DNA of 64,000 nucleotides from Gp6-AA40 sp963742105 (GCA_963742105.1 CAVUKN010000007.1:434001-498000), one strand, 5' to 3'. Counted from the first letter of the stretch, positions 36,295-45,573 are shown. Translations and numbers: made by a program. Notes: generated by a model from the letters alone, not told the origin.

Positions 36295-36300
36295 TATACT
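36295..36300 (+). promoter_or_regulatory. Putative -10 box (TATACT) of leaderless typA transcript
   Basis: TATACT ends 6 bases before typA ATG 36307. The AGGGGA upstream of it is too far for normal initiation. Confidence 0.5.
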
Positions 36301-36306
36301 GGACGG

Positions 36307-38145
36307 ATGTCTCCGCACCGGAAATCGCAGCAGATCGCAAATCCCCTCCGTCGTAACGTCGCGATCATCGCGCACGTCGACCATGGCAAGACCACGCTCG
36401 TCGACGCGCTGCTGAGGCAGAGCGGCTCGTTCCGGGCCAACCAGCAGGTCGCCGATCGCGTGATGGACAGCATGGATCTCGAACGCGAACGCGGGATCAC
36501 CATCATGGCGAAGAACACGGCCGTTCACTATCACGATCTGCTGATCAATATCTGCGACACGCCCGGTCACGCCGACTTCGGCGGGGAGGTCGAGCGGACG
36601 CTGTCGATGGTGGATGGCGTGATGCTGCTGGTCGACGCCTCCGAAGGCCCGCTCCCGCAGACACGCTTCGTCCTGCGCAAGGCGCTCGAGCGCGGCCTGC
36701 CGCCCATCGTCGTCCTCAACAAGATCGACCGGCCGGACGCGAGGCCGCAGGAAGTGCTGAACGAGGTCTATGACCTGTTCATCGACCTCGATGCCACCGA
36801 GGATCAGATCGAGTTTCCGATTCTCTACACGAACGCGCGGGAGGGCTATGCGAGTCTCGATCCGGCGGTGCGGGGCGAGGATCTGCGGCCGCTGTTCGAC
36901 GCCATCGTGGATCACGTTCCCCCGCCCAGAGGAAACCCGGACGGCTCACTGCAGATGCTCGTCGCCAACCTCGATGCCAGCGACTACCTTGGACGGATCG
37001 CGATTGGCCGCGTGTTCAACGGCACGGTGCGACTCAACGATGCCGTCGCGGTCCTGAAGGCGAACGGCGACATTCAGCAGACCCGGGTCACCAAGCTCTT
37101 CGCGTTCGATGGCTTGAAGCGCGTCGAGATCGCGAACGCGGCGGCCGGCGACATCGTCTGCCTGGCCGGTATCGAGGACATCACGATCGGCGAAACGATC
37201 GCCGACCCCGCCAATCCGGTGGCCGTTCCTCATATCTCCGTCGACGAGCCGACGGTCTCGATGATCTTCGGCGTCAACACGTCGCCGATGGCCGGACGCG
37301 ACGGGCAGTACGTGACCTCGCGCAATCTCCGCGATCGGCTGCAGAAGGAACTGCTGGGGAATGTATCGCTGCGCGTGGAGGACACCGATTCGCCAGAGCA
37401 GATGCGCGTCATCGGCCGCGGTGAGCTGCAGCTGTCGATTCTGATCGAGATGATGCGCCGCGAGGGTTACGAGCTTCAGGTGTCACGCCCGGAGATCGTC
37501 ACGCGGGACATTGACGGCAGGAAGATGGAGCCGGTCGAAGACCTGGTGATCGATGTGCCCGAGGACTTCCAGGGCGTGGTCATCGCCATGACGGGGAACC
37601 GCCGCGGCGTGATGACCAAGATGAGCAACCACGGCAGCGGCCGCGTCCGCCTGGAGTTCCGGATCCCCACGCGCGGCCTGATCGGCTTCAGATCCCAGTT
37701 CCTCACCGACACCAAAGGCACGGGAATCATGAACCATCTGTTTGCAGGCTGGGAACCGTGGCACGGCGCCATTTCGGCCAGGCCGACCGGCGCCCTCGTT
37801 GCCGATCGCTCCGGCGTCGCGACCCCTTTCGCCATCTGGAATCTTCAGGAGCGCGGAGAGATCCTGATCGATACCGGCGTTTCCGTCTATGAGGGGATGA
37901 TCATCGGCGAGAATTCGCGGCCGAACGACATGGACGTCAACGTCACGAAGGAAAAGAAGCAGACGAACATGCGGGCGTCCACGGCCGACGAAGCGATTCG
38001 CATCGTTCCGCCCCGCAAACTCAGTCTCGAACAGGCGATCGAATTCATCAACGACGATGAGCTCGTCGAAGTGACGCCCAAGAGCATCCGCCTGCGGAAG
38101 CGGATCCTGGCGGCGAACATGCGGCCGAAGCGGATGGAGGACTGA
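36307..38145 (+). CDS. typA: Translational GTPase TypA/BipA
   Basis: TypA is a ribosome-binding GTPase that acts in 50S assembly at low temperature and under stress. The 612-residue product has the P-loop AHVDHGKTT, switch II region DTPGHADFGG and the NKID motif, the EF-G-like domains II and V, and a C-terminal domain (NMRASTADEAIRIVPPRKLS). Length matches E. coli BipA. ATG 36307 is directly preceded by a TATACT box. Single gene between the HD-GYP gene (divergent) and a small convergent gene. Confidence 0.97.
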   Translation: MSPHRKSQQIANPLRRNVAIIAHVDHGKTTLVDALLRQSGSFRANQQVADRVMDSMDLERERGITIMAKNTAVHYHDLLINICDTPGHADFGGEVERTLSMVDGVMLLVDASEGPLPQTRFVLRKALERGLPPIVVLNKIDRPDARPQEVLNEVYDLFIDLDATEDQIEFPILYTNAREGYASLDPAVRGEDLRPLFDAIVDHVPPPRGNPDGSLQMLVANLDASDYLGRIAIGRVFNGTVRLNDAVAVLKANGDIQQTRVTKLFAFDGLKRVEIANAAAGDIVCLAGIEDITIGETIADPANPVAVPHISVDEPTVSMIFGVNTSPMAGRDGQYVTSRNLRDRLQKELLGNVSLRVEDTDSPEQMRVIGRGELQLSILIEMMRREGYELQVSRPEIVTRDIDGRKMEPVEDLVIDVPEDFQGVVIAMTGNRRGVMTKMSNHGSGRVRLEFRIPTRGLIGFRSQFLTDTKGTGIMNHLFAGWEPWHGAISARPTGALVADRSGVATPFAIWNLQERGEILIDTGVSVYEGMIIGENSRPNDMDVNVTKEKKQTNMRASTADEAIRIVPPRKLSLEQAIEFINDDELVEVTPKSIRLRKRILAANMRPKRMED

Positions 38146-38151
38146 CGCTGG

Positions 38152-38252
38152 CGGTTGGACCTTGGACCTTGGACTCTGGCGCCTCCCGATTCCGAAGCCA
38201 AGCCTGACCGACCGCTTCACTCGAGAGTAGGAAAGTCCAAAGTCCAAAGTCT
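38152..38252. repeat. Mirrored heptamer array TTGGACC/GGTCCAA
   Basis: TTGGACC, TTGGACC, TTGGACT (38155-38175) is mirrored by AAAGTCC, AAAGTCC, AAAGTCT (38232-38252). It lies between typA and a convergent small gene. Confidence 0.8.
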
Positions 38253-38261
38253 CAACTTCAG

Positions 38262-38528
38262 CTACCGCCGCCGTCCGCTCACGTCCGTCCCTTCGCCGCC
38301 ATAGCCCATGTCGATCCCGGCCGCACCGTCCGGGTCGGCGTTGATGTCCGATCCACCGTGGTCACTCTCGATGCCGTCCTCACCGAGCGCCCGCGCGCGG
38401 CGCCGGCGCAGCGACGGGTCTGACGACTGTTCGACGTGATCGGAGGGGGTGGTGACGATCGGTTCGTCCGCCAGGCCCAGCGGGTTCTCCAGGTCGATCC
38501 GTTCGGCGTCGCGCTTCTTGTCGCTCAT
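38262..38528 (-). CDS. Small hydrophilic disordered protein
   Basis: The 88-residue product (MSDKKRDAERIDLENPLGLA ... GGSDINADPDGAAGIDMGYG) is acidic, with a Gly/Asp-rich tail and no membrane segment. ATG 38528 has GGAGG about 7 bases upstream. It lies downstream of typA in the opposite direction. Family unknown. Confidence 0.5.
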   Translation of the reverse strand: MSDKKRDAERIDLENPLGLADEPIVTTPSDHVEQSSDPSLRRRRARALGEDGIESDHGGSDINADPDGAAGIDMGYGGEGTDVSGRRR

Positions 38529-38760
38529 TCAAGCCTCCCGCCGATTCCAATTTCAATCGTGGTACCAGGGCTAACACAGCTGTAATTCCGTCCTTCGCGG
38601 CGCGGCGCGGCTCGACCATGCACTTTGCAGAATTGTTGGTGAATGTCCGGATTGGCCTGTCGGTGATCAGGCCAGCTCAAGTGGGCACGCTCGTTGCGTT
38701 GGTGATTGGCGCTCGTCCCCACGAGCCGTATCCCCAACAACTGATGCTTCGGAGGTTCCC

Positions 38761-39780
38761 GTGCTGCTAGGAGCGATCTCGCTCTTCTCCAACGATCTGG
38801 CCATTGACCTTGGCACCGCCAACACCTGCGTGTTCGCCCGCGGCGCGGGGATCGTCCTCAACGAACCGTCCATCGTCGCCGTCAATCGACAGGACCAGAT
38901 CGAAGCCGTGGGTGCCGAAGCGAAGGAAATGCTCGGGCGCACGCCGGGAACGATCACGGCTATCCGGCCGATGCGCGACGGCGTCATCGCCGACTTCAAT
39001 GCCGCCGAGAAGATGCTCGGGCACTTCATCAGGAAGGCGCACGGTCGCCGCCGGTTCGTCCGGCCGCGCGTCGTCATCGGCGTGCCATCCGAGATTACCC
39101 AGGTCGAGCGGCGCGCCGTGAAGGACAGCGCCTACCGTGCCAAGGCGAGCGAGGTGCACCTGATTGACGAGGGGATGGCGGCGGCGATCGGCGCCGGCCT
39201 GCCGATCACCGAAGCGTGCGGCAACATGATCGTGGACATCGGCGGCGGCACCACGGACATCGCCGTCGTCTCGCTGGCGGGCGTCGTCTACAGCAAGTCG
39301 GTGCGTGTGGCCGGCAACGCGATGGACGAAGCGATCACCGCCTACGTCAAACGCGAGCACGATCTGCTGATTGGCGAGCGGACCGCCGAGCGCATCAAGA
39401 TGGAGCTCGGGTCAGCGGCGCCGTTGCCCGAAGGTAAGGTCACCGAGGTCAAGGGCCGTCACGTGCGCGAAGGCAGGCCCGCCACGATTCACCTCACCGA
39501 CGGCGAAGTGCGGGAAGCGCTGGCGGAGCCCGTGAGAGCCATCGTCGCGGCCGTCCGCATCGCGCTGGAGTGCATCCCGCCTGAATTGTCCGCCGACGTC
39601 TGCGATCGCGGCATCGTCCTGAGCGGCGGCGGCGCGCTGCTGCAGCGTCTCGACGAGCGCCTGCGCCGCGAGACCGGCCTCCCCGTACAGATTGCCGAAG
39701 ACCCGCTGTCCTCCGTCGTGCTCGGCGCCGGCAAGATGCTGTCGGATTTTGCGCTGCTCAGGAAAATCGCTTGTGAGTAG
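38761..39780 (+). CDS. mreB: Rod-shape determining protein MreB
   Basis: MreB is the actin-like filament protein that guides cell-wall growth. The 339-residue product starts at GTG 38761 after GGAGG. Diagnostic motifs are LAIDLGTANTCVFARGAGIV (phosphate-1), IDEGMAAAIGAGLP, IVDIGGGTTDIAVVSLAGVV (phosphate-2) and LSGGGALLQRLDERL (adenosine). The partners mreC and mreD are not visible, so it is a lone mreB. A cell-shape or polarity role is expected. Confidence 0.95.
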   Translation: MLLGAISLFSNDLAIDLGTANTCVFARGAGIVLNEPSIVAVNRQDQIEAVGAEAKEMLGRTPGTITAIRPMRDGVIADFNAAEKMLGHFIRKAHGRRRFVRPRVVIGVPSEITQVERRAVKDSAYRAKASEVHLIDEGMAAAIGAGLPITEACGNMIVDIGGGTTDIAVVSLAGVVYSKSVRVAGNAMDEAITAYVKREHDLLIGERTAERIKMELGSAAPLPEGKVTEVKGRHVREGRPATIHLTDGEVREALAEPVRAIVAAVRIALECIPPELSADVCDRGIVLSGGGALLQRLDERLRRETGLPVQIAEDPLSSVVLGAGKMLSDFALLRKIACE

Positions 39781-39828
39781 TCGACAATCGTGAATCGTGA
39801 ATCGTGATTTGTGATCGTGAATGCGTGC
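39781..39828. repeat. Heptamer array TCGTGAA
   Basis: TCGTGAA, TCGTGAA, TCGTGAT, TTGTGAT, CGTGAAT units start right after mreB. With the opposite-strand array at 40358 it brackets the four-helix-bundle gene. Confidence 0.75.
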
Positions 39829-39931
39829 GCAGGTTGCGCAACTTGCACCCATTTGACAGTTCGCAGCATCTCGCCACTCCCCGCTGGATCCTGCGATTCG
39901 AAATTTCGGCGTGCTTGCGCCGGCATGCGCT

Positions 39932-40354
39932 GTGCTCACTCAGTCGCATGCGCTCACAGAGCAGCTGCGCAATCGAACCAAGGCGTTTGCGGTCGCCGTC
40001 GTGCGACTTCTATCGAGCCCTGCCGAAGAACGAGGAAGGACGAGACGATCGGCCGGCAACTGCTTCGGGCGGGAACCGGCGTTGGTGCGAACTATCGTGC
40101 CGCTTGCCGACCTCGTTCAGATGCGGACTTCGTCGCTAAGCTCGGAACAGTCATCGAGGAATGCGACGAAACCGCGTTCTGGCTCGAAATGATGCTCGAG
40201 GTCCGACTGACCGCCGCCCACCAGGTCAATGCGCTCCTCGACGGAAGCCGACGAACTAACCCGGATTTTGTCGCATCACGCGAAACAGTGCGACGAAGAC
40301 TGCGTCAGAACAAGCGCTTCAACCAGGCCTGACCGAGGGCAAATGCCCCGTTAG
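39932..40354 (+). pseudogene. Four-helix-bundle (S23/rRNA intervening-sequence type) protein, frame broken about three times
   Basis: GTG 39932 begins MLTQSHALTEQLRNRTKAFA, followed (after a one-base break near 40010) by YRALPKNEEG, then (after another near 40043) TIGRQLLRAGTGVGANYRAA, VIEECDETAFWLEMMLEV and (after a third near 40243) EADELTRILSHHAKQCDE to the stop at 40354. The motifs (GRQLLRAGTGVGANYRAA and ECDETAFWL) are characteristic of the small four-helix-bundle proteins once found in rRNA intervening sequences. Function unknown. The cluster of breaks resembles that of acnA and dinB. Confidence 0.75.
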
Positions 40355-40357
40355 TCA

Positions 40358-40403
40358 CGATTCTCATTCACGATTCACGATTCACGATTCGCCATTCACG
40401 ATT
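40358..40403. repeat. Heptamer array GATTCAC
   Basis: CATTCAC, GATTCAC, GATTCAC, GATTCGC, CATTCAC, GATTCC units in the opposite orientation to the array at 39781. It covers the last codons of the convergent ferredoxin gene. Confidence 0.8.
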
Positions 40404-40758
40404 CCGCTAGACTCCACTCCGGTGGCGGCTGAATCGTGGGCTCCGGCGTCTTTCCCGGATCCGGGCGGCCACTACCAGCGAAGCGGCTGATCGCACGGAC
40501 GGTCATGTCCTGATCGCAAGTAATCTGGCAGGACAGCCGGACGCCGGTTAATCCCTTCTCGGCGAGCTTCGTCTGTTCCGCCTTCGTCATCCGCGCGGGT
40601 TCACCGCTGATGAATTCTATGCGGCACGTGGTGCAGCGAGCATTGCCGCCGCACGCATGCAGAATATCGACACCGGCGTCCTGCTCGATCGCATTGACCA
40701 GCCGCTTGCCCGCCTCCACGTCCACGGGCGAGAAACCTTCCACCGTCAAAATGGGCAT
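40396..40758 (-). CDS. 2Fe-2S ferredoxin (plant/adrenodoxin type)
   Basis: ATG 40758 starts MPILTVEGFSPVDVEAGKRL. The 120-residue protein has the Cys set of a 2Fe-2S ferredoxin: ILHACGGNARCTTCRIEF and RLSCQITCDQDM (fourth Cys). The C terminus is proline-rich. It should be a small soluble electron carrier. A TAACAT box lies 7 bases before the start (40766-40771). Longer upstream frames start in the antisense repeats and were rejected. Confidence 0.9.
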   Translation of the reverse strand: MPILTVEGFSPVDVEAGKRLVNAIEQDAGVDILHACGGNARCTTCRIEFISGEPARMTKAEQTKLAEKGLTGVRLSCQITCDQDMTVRAISRFAGSGRPDPGKTPEPTIQPPPEWSLAES

Positions 40759-40765
40759 GAGTCGT

Positions 40766-40771
40766 ATGTTA
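40766..40771 (-). promoter_or_regulatory. Putative -10 box (TAACAT) of the ferredoxin gene
   Basis: On the minus strand TAACAT ends 7 bases before ATG 40758. Leaderless arrangement suspected. Confidence 0.45.
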
Positions 40772-40854
40772 ACGTATCCGCCTTGCTCCCTCGCGACGGC
40801 GGATCGTGGAACATGGCGATCACGATGCGTCACGCGGCTGTGATGAACCACGGC

Positions 40855-40957
40855 TCACGATTCGCCGTTCACGATTCACGATTCGCCGTTCACGATTCAC
40901 GATTCGCCGTTCACGATTCGCCATATCACGATTCACGATTCACGATTCACGATTAAT
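40855..40957. repeat. Heptamer array ACGATTC/GCCGTTC
   Basis: At least twelve units of ACGATTC, alternating with GCCGTTC, then plain ATTCACG units up to 40957. Higher-order period of 21 (ACGATTC-ACGATTC-GCCGTTC) is visible. It is one-directional. Confidence 0.85.
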
Positions 40958-40961
40958 CAAG

Positions 40962-41468
40962 ATGCCCGAAGTTCCCGATCTGCCGCGCCCGTCGCAACTC
41001 TGGAAACAGCTCACGCCGGAACGCAAGCTTCAGGCAGCCACGGCATTCTGGACGGACGACAACGCCGGCGTGGAGCAGATGGAGGCGGTGGCAACGATCG
41101 CCGCCCGAATCAAGTTCCGGACGAAGAGCGTCTACGCCATGCCGGTGGACAAGAAAGCGCGGCAGCTGGCCGCGCTCGCCGGCGTGTCGGAGATGGTGGC
41201 GGCGCGGCTGCTCGTCGCCTATCACCTCTCGGAGCAGCGGCCGATGATGGGCAGCTTCCTCGATGCGCTCGGGATCAAGCACGAGGACGGCCTGATTGAG
41301 GACGAGGAGATGGCCGCGCCGACCGCAGAGAAGCTTCGCGAGGCCGCGGCGGCAATCGCCGCGCAGTACCCGCGTGAGGATGTCGCGCTCTATCTTTCCA
41401 CGTTGGTCTGGCAGGACCCCGATACCTGGGGTGCGCTGACCGAGGCGCCAGAGATACGGCCGTCCTGA
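40962..41468 (+). CDS. Conserved-looking helical protein of unknown function
   Basis: ATG 40962 gives a 168-residue, soluble, strongly helical protein (SQLWKQLTPERKLQAATAFW, KARQLAALAGVSEMVAARLL, TAEKLREAAAAIAAQYPRED). The middle has an acidic loop (HEDGLIEDEEMAA). No signal peptide or membrane segment. The TerC gene begins at the next base after the stop, so the genes are cotranscribed. No family is recognised. Confidence 0.65.
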   Translation: MPEVPDLPRPSQLWKQLTPERKLQAATAFWTDDNAGVEQMEAVATIAARIKFRTKSVYAMPVDKKARQLAALAGVSEMVAARLLVAYHLSEQRPMMGSFLDALGIKHEDGLIEDEEMAAPTAEKLREAAAAIAAQYPREDVALYLSTLVWQDPDTWGALTEAPEIRPS

Positions 41469-42215
41469 ATGGGCTGGCTGGCCTGGACGACGAGCACCGA
41501 GGGGTGGATTGCCCTCCTGACCCTCACGGTTCTCGAGATCGTGCTCGGGATCGACAACATCGTCTTCATCTCGATTTTGACGGGGAAGCTCCGGCCCGAG
41601 CAGCGCCAGCGCGCAAACCAGCTGGGTCTGTCGCTCGCGATGGGCATCCGCATCCTGTTGCTGCTGTCGATCACCTGGGTGATGGGTCTGACGGAGCCCC
41701 TCCTCCACCTGTTCGAACGCGGGCTCAGCGGGCGCGATCTGATCCTGCTGCTTGGCGGTCTGTTTCTCATTGCGAAAAGCACGCACGAGATTCATGCGAA
41801 CCTCGAGGGAGCCGACCCCCACGTGAAAGAGGGTGCCGCCGCGTCATTCAAAAGCACGATCGTTCAGATCTTGTTGCTCGACATCGTCTTCTCGCTGGAT
41901 TCGGTGATCACCGCCGTCGGGATGGCCAACGACGTGTCGATCATGATTATCGCCGTGGTCATTGCGGTGGGCGTCATGCTGGTTGCCGCGCGGTCAATCA
42001 GCGGCTTCGTGCAGCGGCACCCCACGGTGAAGATGCTCGCGTTGGCTTTTCTGATGTTGATCGGCGTCTCGCTGATGGCCGACGGCCTCGGCCAACACAT
42101 CGAGAAGGGATACATCTACTTCGCGATGGGCTTCTCGATGTTCGTCGAGATGATCAACCTGCGCGTTCGCGCGAAGTCGGCGCCGGTTCGCCTGCACACC
42201 AAGTACCACGAATGA
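41469..42215 (+). CDS. TerC family membrane protein
   Basis: The 248-residue integral membrane protein shows the TerC signature: LTVLEIVLGIDNIVFISIL (the Asp-containing helix), LGGLFLIAKSTHEIHANLE, and VQILLLDIVFSLDSVITAVG (second conserved Asp). About seven helices. TerC-type proteins are linked to tellurite resistance and Mn2+/Ca2+ export during protein secretion. The start abuts the upstream gene and the stop overlaps the esterase start (ATGA). Confidence 0.93.
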   Translation: MGWLAWTTSTEGWIALLTLTVLEIVLGIDNIVFISILTGKLRPEQRQRANQLGLSLAMGIRILLLLSITWVMGLTEPLLHLFERGLSGRDLILLLGGLFLIAKSTHEIHANLEGADPHVKEGAAASFKSTIVQILLLDIVFSLDSVITAVGMANDVSIMIIAVVIAVGVMLVAARSISGFVQRHPTVKMLALAFLMLIGVSLMADGLGQHIEKGYIYFAMGFSMFVEMINLRVRAKSAPVRLHTKYHE

Positions 42216-42890
42216 CGAACGCTGTCGTCCGGACGATCGCGGTGACGACGCATGGCCGGTATCTGGTCATGGCGCCGGCGGAGACGCCGGCCGGTCTGAT
42301 CGTCGGCTTCCACGGGTACGCGGAAAACGCGGAAATCCACCTCGAGGCGTTGCGCGCCATACCCGGGATCGACCGTTTCGTTGTCGTTGCCGTCCAGGCG
42401 TTGCATCCGTTCTACACGCGCGAGCAGCGGATCGTGGCGAGCTGGATGACTCGACAGGACCGCGATTTCGCGATTGCCGACAATCTTGCCTACGTCAGAC
42501 AGGTCCTCGAGATTGTGCGACGCGAGTACAGCGTGGACAGCCCCCTCGCCTTCGTCGGCTTCTCGCAGGGCGGCGCCATGGCTTATCGCGCCGCCGCGCG
42601 TATCGGCGCCGACGGATTGATCATCCTGGCCGCCGACCTGCCGCCCGACGTTGCCGCGGACCCTGGCCTGAAGCTTCCGAAGATGCTCCTGGGTCGCGGG
42701 ACGACGGATCCCTGGTACACCGCCGACAAATACGACGCCGATCGCGCTGCGCTCGCCCGTGCGGGCATCGTGGTGGAGAGCTGCTGTGTTCGAGGGCGGC
42801 CATGAGTGGGGCGAGCAGTTCCGGGAGGCGCTGTCGCGGTATCTCGAGCGACTGGCTGGCGGGGACGTTCCACCCTCTCAACTACACTGA
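42212..42890 (+). pseudogene. Alpha/beta-hydrolase (phospholipase/carboxylesterase type), frame broken at the end
   Basis: ATG 42212 overlaps the TerC stop. The protein shows VGFHGYAENAEIHLEALRA (oxyanion region), the nucleophile GFSQGGAMAYRA (Ser), LPKMLLGRGTTDPWYTADKY (Asp) and then, after one extra base near 42785, CVFEGGHEWGEQFREALSRY (His), ending at TGA 42888. With the base removed the full catalytic triad is present, so it should be an active serine esterase. Substrate unknown. Confidence 0.78.
42883..42888 (+). promoter_or_regulatory. Putative -10 box (TACACT) of rsgA
   Basis: TACACT ends 6 bases before rsgA ATG 42895, inside the final codons of the esterase gene. Confidence 0.4.
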
Positions 42891-42894
42891 CATC

Positions 42895-43969
42895 ATGTCG
42901 CTGGCCGATTTCGGCTGGGATGATCACGTCGAGGCGGCGTTTGCGGCACATGCCGGCAAGGCCGGACACCGTGCCGGCCCGCGTGCTGATCGAGTTCAAC
43001 CACAACTACCGCGTCGCGACGGATCAGGGCGAGCTCGAGGCGGTGCTCGCCGGGCGGATGAAACATCATGCGCAGAGCCGCGCCGACCTGCCGGCGGTCG
43101 GTGACTGGGTCGCGGTCCGCAAGCGGCCCGAAGAAGATCGCGGCGCCATCGTCGCGGTGCTCGAGCGCCGCAGCCGGTTCTCGCGCCGCATCGCCGGGCA
43201 GGTGACCGACGAGCAGGTCGTCGCAGCCAACGCCGATGTCGTGTTCCTGGTGATGGCCATGGACGAGGACTTCAGCCCGAGGCGGCTCGAGCGGTACCTG
43301 TTGATGGCGCGGGAGAGCGGCGCAGCACCGGTGGTGCTGCTGACGAAACCGGATCTCGCGGAGGACCAGTCCGCGCGCGTGGCCGACGCCCTCACTGTCG
43401 CCGGTGACGTGCCGGTCCACGTGGTCAACCCGAAGACCGGTCAGGGAACGGAGCACGTCGCTTCGTATCTGAAGGCCGGGCGCACTGGTGCGTTGCTGGG
43501 GTCATCAGGCGTGGGCAAGAGCACGATTATCAATCGCCTCGCCGGCGCCGACCGGCAGCGCACCCGTGAGGTCCGTGCTGCAGACTCCAAGGGACGCCAT
43601 ACCACCACGCACCGTGAGCTCATCGTGCTGCCGGGCGGCGGCCTGATGATCGATACGCCAGGCATGCGCGAACTGCAGTTGTGGGACGCCGCCGACGGAA
43701 TCCGTGAGACGTTCGACGACATCGACGCGCTGGCAGGAGAGTGCCGGTTCACCGACTGTCGTCACCGCGGCGAGCCCGGTTGCGCAGTAACCGCCGCCGT
43801 CGCGGCGGGAACGATGCCGGCCGCCCGCGTGGAGAGCTATCAGCATCTCCAGGCCGAACTCGACTACCTGGCGCGCCAGCAGGACGAGCGGGCGCAGATC
43901 GAAGAGAAGCGGCGCGGAAAAATCGGCGCGAAGGCGTTGCGCCAGCATCTCAAATCGAAGCGAGGTTAG
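42895..43969 (+). CDS. rsgA: Small-subunit ribosome biogenesis GTPase RsgA (frame break near residue 25)
   Basis: RsgA releases RbfA from the maturing 30S subunit. Motifs in the circularly permuted order are LLTKPDL (G4), GSSGVGKSTIIN (P-loop), GRHTTTHRELI and DTPGMREL (G3). A zinc site follows in C-R-F-T-D-C-R-H (CRFTDCRHRGEPGC). ATG 42895 gives MSLADFGWDDHVEAAFAAHA, but the frame is lost near 42969 by one extra C; removing it joins GHVPARVLIEFNHNYRV. A longer unbroken frame starts at 42806 but its beginning is not RsgA-like. Domains look intact. Confidence 0.92.
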
Positions 43970-44016
43970 CTCGGTCGTACATCGGCCCGGTCCGTCCGCA
44001 CGTGATGGAGATGACG

Positions 44017-44022
44017 GATAAT
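44017..44022 (+). promoter_or_regulatory. Putative -10 box (GATAAT) of the cyclophilin gene
   Basis: GATAAT ends 7 bases before ATG 44030. No Shine-Dalgarno sequence. Confidence 0.45.
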
Positions 44023-44029
44023 ACGCGGC

Positions 44030-45222
44030 ATGACCGTTCGCGTCGCGCAGTGCCAGCTCGTGGTCCTCACGCTGAGCCTGCTCGTCGCGCTGCCGACGTT
44101 ATCTGCGCCGGCCGCCGCTCAGGCCCCGCGCCCGGCGCGGCCGGCTCCGGCACGACCAGCGGCTCCTGCGAAAGATCCGTTCTTCACGTCCACGGTCCCG
44201 GTCGACCAGTTGCGCAACAAGCAGGCCGTGCTCGAAACCAGTCAGGGCACGATCGTCCTCGACCTGCTTGCCGATGCGGCGCCGAACCATGTTGCTCACT
44301 TCATCATGCGCGCTCGCGAGGGCGCGTACGACGGCACGACCTTTCATCGCGTGATTCCGATGGGGATCGTGCAGGGAGGCGATCCGCTGTCGAAGGATCC
44401 GGCGCAGGCCGCCAAGTACGGCACCGGCGGGCTCGGCACTCTGCGATTCGAGGCCAACCAGGAGAAGCACACCCGCGGAGCGGTGTCGGCAGTCCTCGTG
44501 CCCGGGCAGAAGGACAGCGCCGGCAACCAGTTCTTCATTTGCGTCACCGACCAACCGGCACTGGATGGGCAGTACACGGTGTTTGCGCGTGTCGCCGACG
44601 GGATCCTCGTCGCTCAGAAGATTTCGACCGTCGCCGTCCGACCGGTGGAATACCCGCCGAGCGCATCGAGATTCGGAAGGTCACGATTCGTGACAAGCCG
44701 GCGGAGGCGCCCGATCCGTTCTCCACTGAGACCGCGGCGGAACTCGGCCGCCACCACGCGGTGGTCGAGACGTCGCTCGGGCCGATCGAGATCGAGTTCT
44801 TGCCGGACCGAGCGCCCAATCACGTGCGTCAGTTTCTGCGGCTCGCAGCCCTGGGTGTCTACGACGGCACCACCTTTCATCGCGTCGTCCCAGGCTTCGT
44901 GGTGCAGGGCGGCTACATGCCGACTCGCCGCGAGCCGCTGAACGAGCGGCAGGAGCGCGCCGTGCATCCGCTGCAGCCGGAGTTCAGCGACACGCCGCAC
45001 GACCGCGGAATCGTGTCGATGGCTCGCGTCGGCGGCGATCCGGCCAGCGCGACGACGTCGTTCTTCATCGTGCTCGCCCGGGCCGAACGGCTCGATGGCC
45101 AGTACAGTGTGTTTGGACGGGTCGTGTCCGGCATGGACGTCGTCCAGAAGATGGAAGCCGCGCCCGTGAACGGGGAGACACCCGTGACGCCCATCACGGT
45201 GACGCGTGTGGTCGTGAAGTAG
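44030..45222 (+). pseudogene. Exported double cyclophilin (peptidyl-prolyl isomerase), frame broken once between the domains
   Basis: ATG 44030 leads a signal peptide (LVVLTLSLLVALPTLSAPAA) and then a first cyclophilin domain: GTIVLDLLADAAPNHVAHFI, YDGTTFHRVIP (active-site Arg), IVQGGDP and the AGNQFFICVTDQPALDGQYT segment. Near 44645 the frame shifts by one base (a deletion is the simplest reading). The second cyclophilin domain follows in the other frame: GPIEIEFLPDRAPNHVRQFL, YDGTTFHRVVPGFVVQGG, SFFIVLARAERLDGQYSVFG. Two domains in one chain would be a bivalent periplasmic foldase. Both have the catalytic Arg and the FxxQ-like region. Confidence 0.8.
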
Positions 45223-45242
45223 AGCGACGACACGCAGGGGCG

Positions 45243-45302
45243 GGGCCTCGCGAAGCAAATGGTTGGCACGTAGGGCGGGCCTCGAAAGCAGGCCCGCGTG
45301 TC
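45243..45302. repeat. REP-like palindrome GTAGGGCGGGCCTCGAAAGC
   Basis: GTAGGGCGGGCCTCGAAAGC followed by AGGCCCGC forms a hairpin; an inverted partial copy (GCCTCGCGAAGC) lies at 45246. It has the GTAG head typical of REP sequences and fits the pair embedded in the RND gene at 54206. Confidence 0.65.
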
Positions 45303-45339
45303 GGGCGCGTCCCGCGACGCCGACCCGCCGAATGGATCA

Positions 45340-45573
45340 ATGATGCTCAAAGGGTCTCGCGAGGCAATTCTCTACAAGCTGCAACCGGTCAGCATTCACG
45401 GCCAGCTGTCCTACGACCTGCATTATCGTTTCGCCGATGAACCGGACAGCCAGATGCGCGTGGCACGCGTCGGCCCGGAAGCGATCGCGCCAGGACTGCA
45501 GGAAGGCGAGCCGGTCCTGCTGGATTTCCTGGTCGGCGTGGTCACGGCGGCGCGAAAGAGCCGTGAATCGTGA
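45340..45573 (+). CDS. Small conserved-looking protein of unknown function
   Basis: The best start is ATG 45340, giving 77 residues (MMLKGSREAILYKLQPVSIH, SYDLHYRFADEPDSQMRVAR, VLLDFLVGVVTAARK). The sequence alternates beta strands and one helix and shows no signal peptide. A GTG at 45298 would add 14 residues encoded by the REP element. Composition and third-base GC bias look coding. Family unknown. Confidence 0.5.
   Translation: MMLKGSREAILYKLQPVSIHGQLSYDLHYRFADEPDSQMRVARVGPEAIAPGLQEGEPVLLDFLVGVVTAARKSRES

Noticed and set aside
39811..40332. A single 173-residue gene starting at 39811
   Set aside because: Only its second half matches a four-helix-bundle protein; the N terminus is another-frame noise, so the gene was modelled from GTG 39932 with breaks.
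40855..40957. CRISPR array
   Set aside because: The unit is seven bases, with no 25-40 base repeats, no unique spacers and no cas genes.
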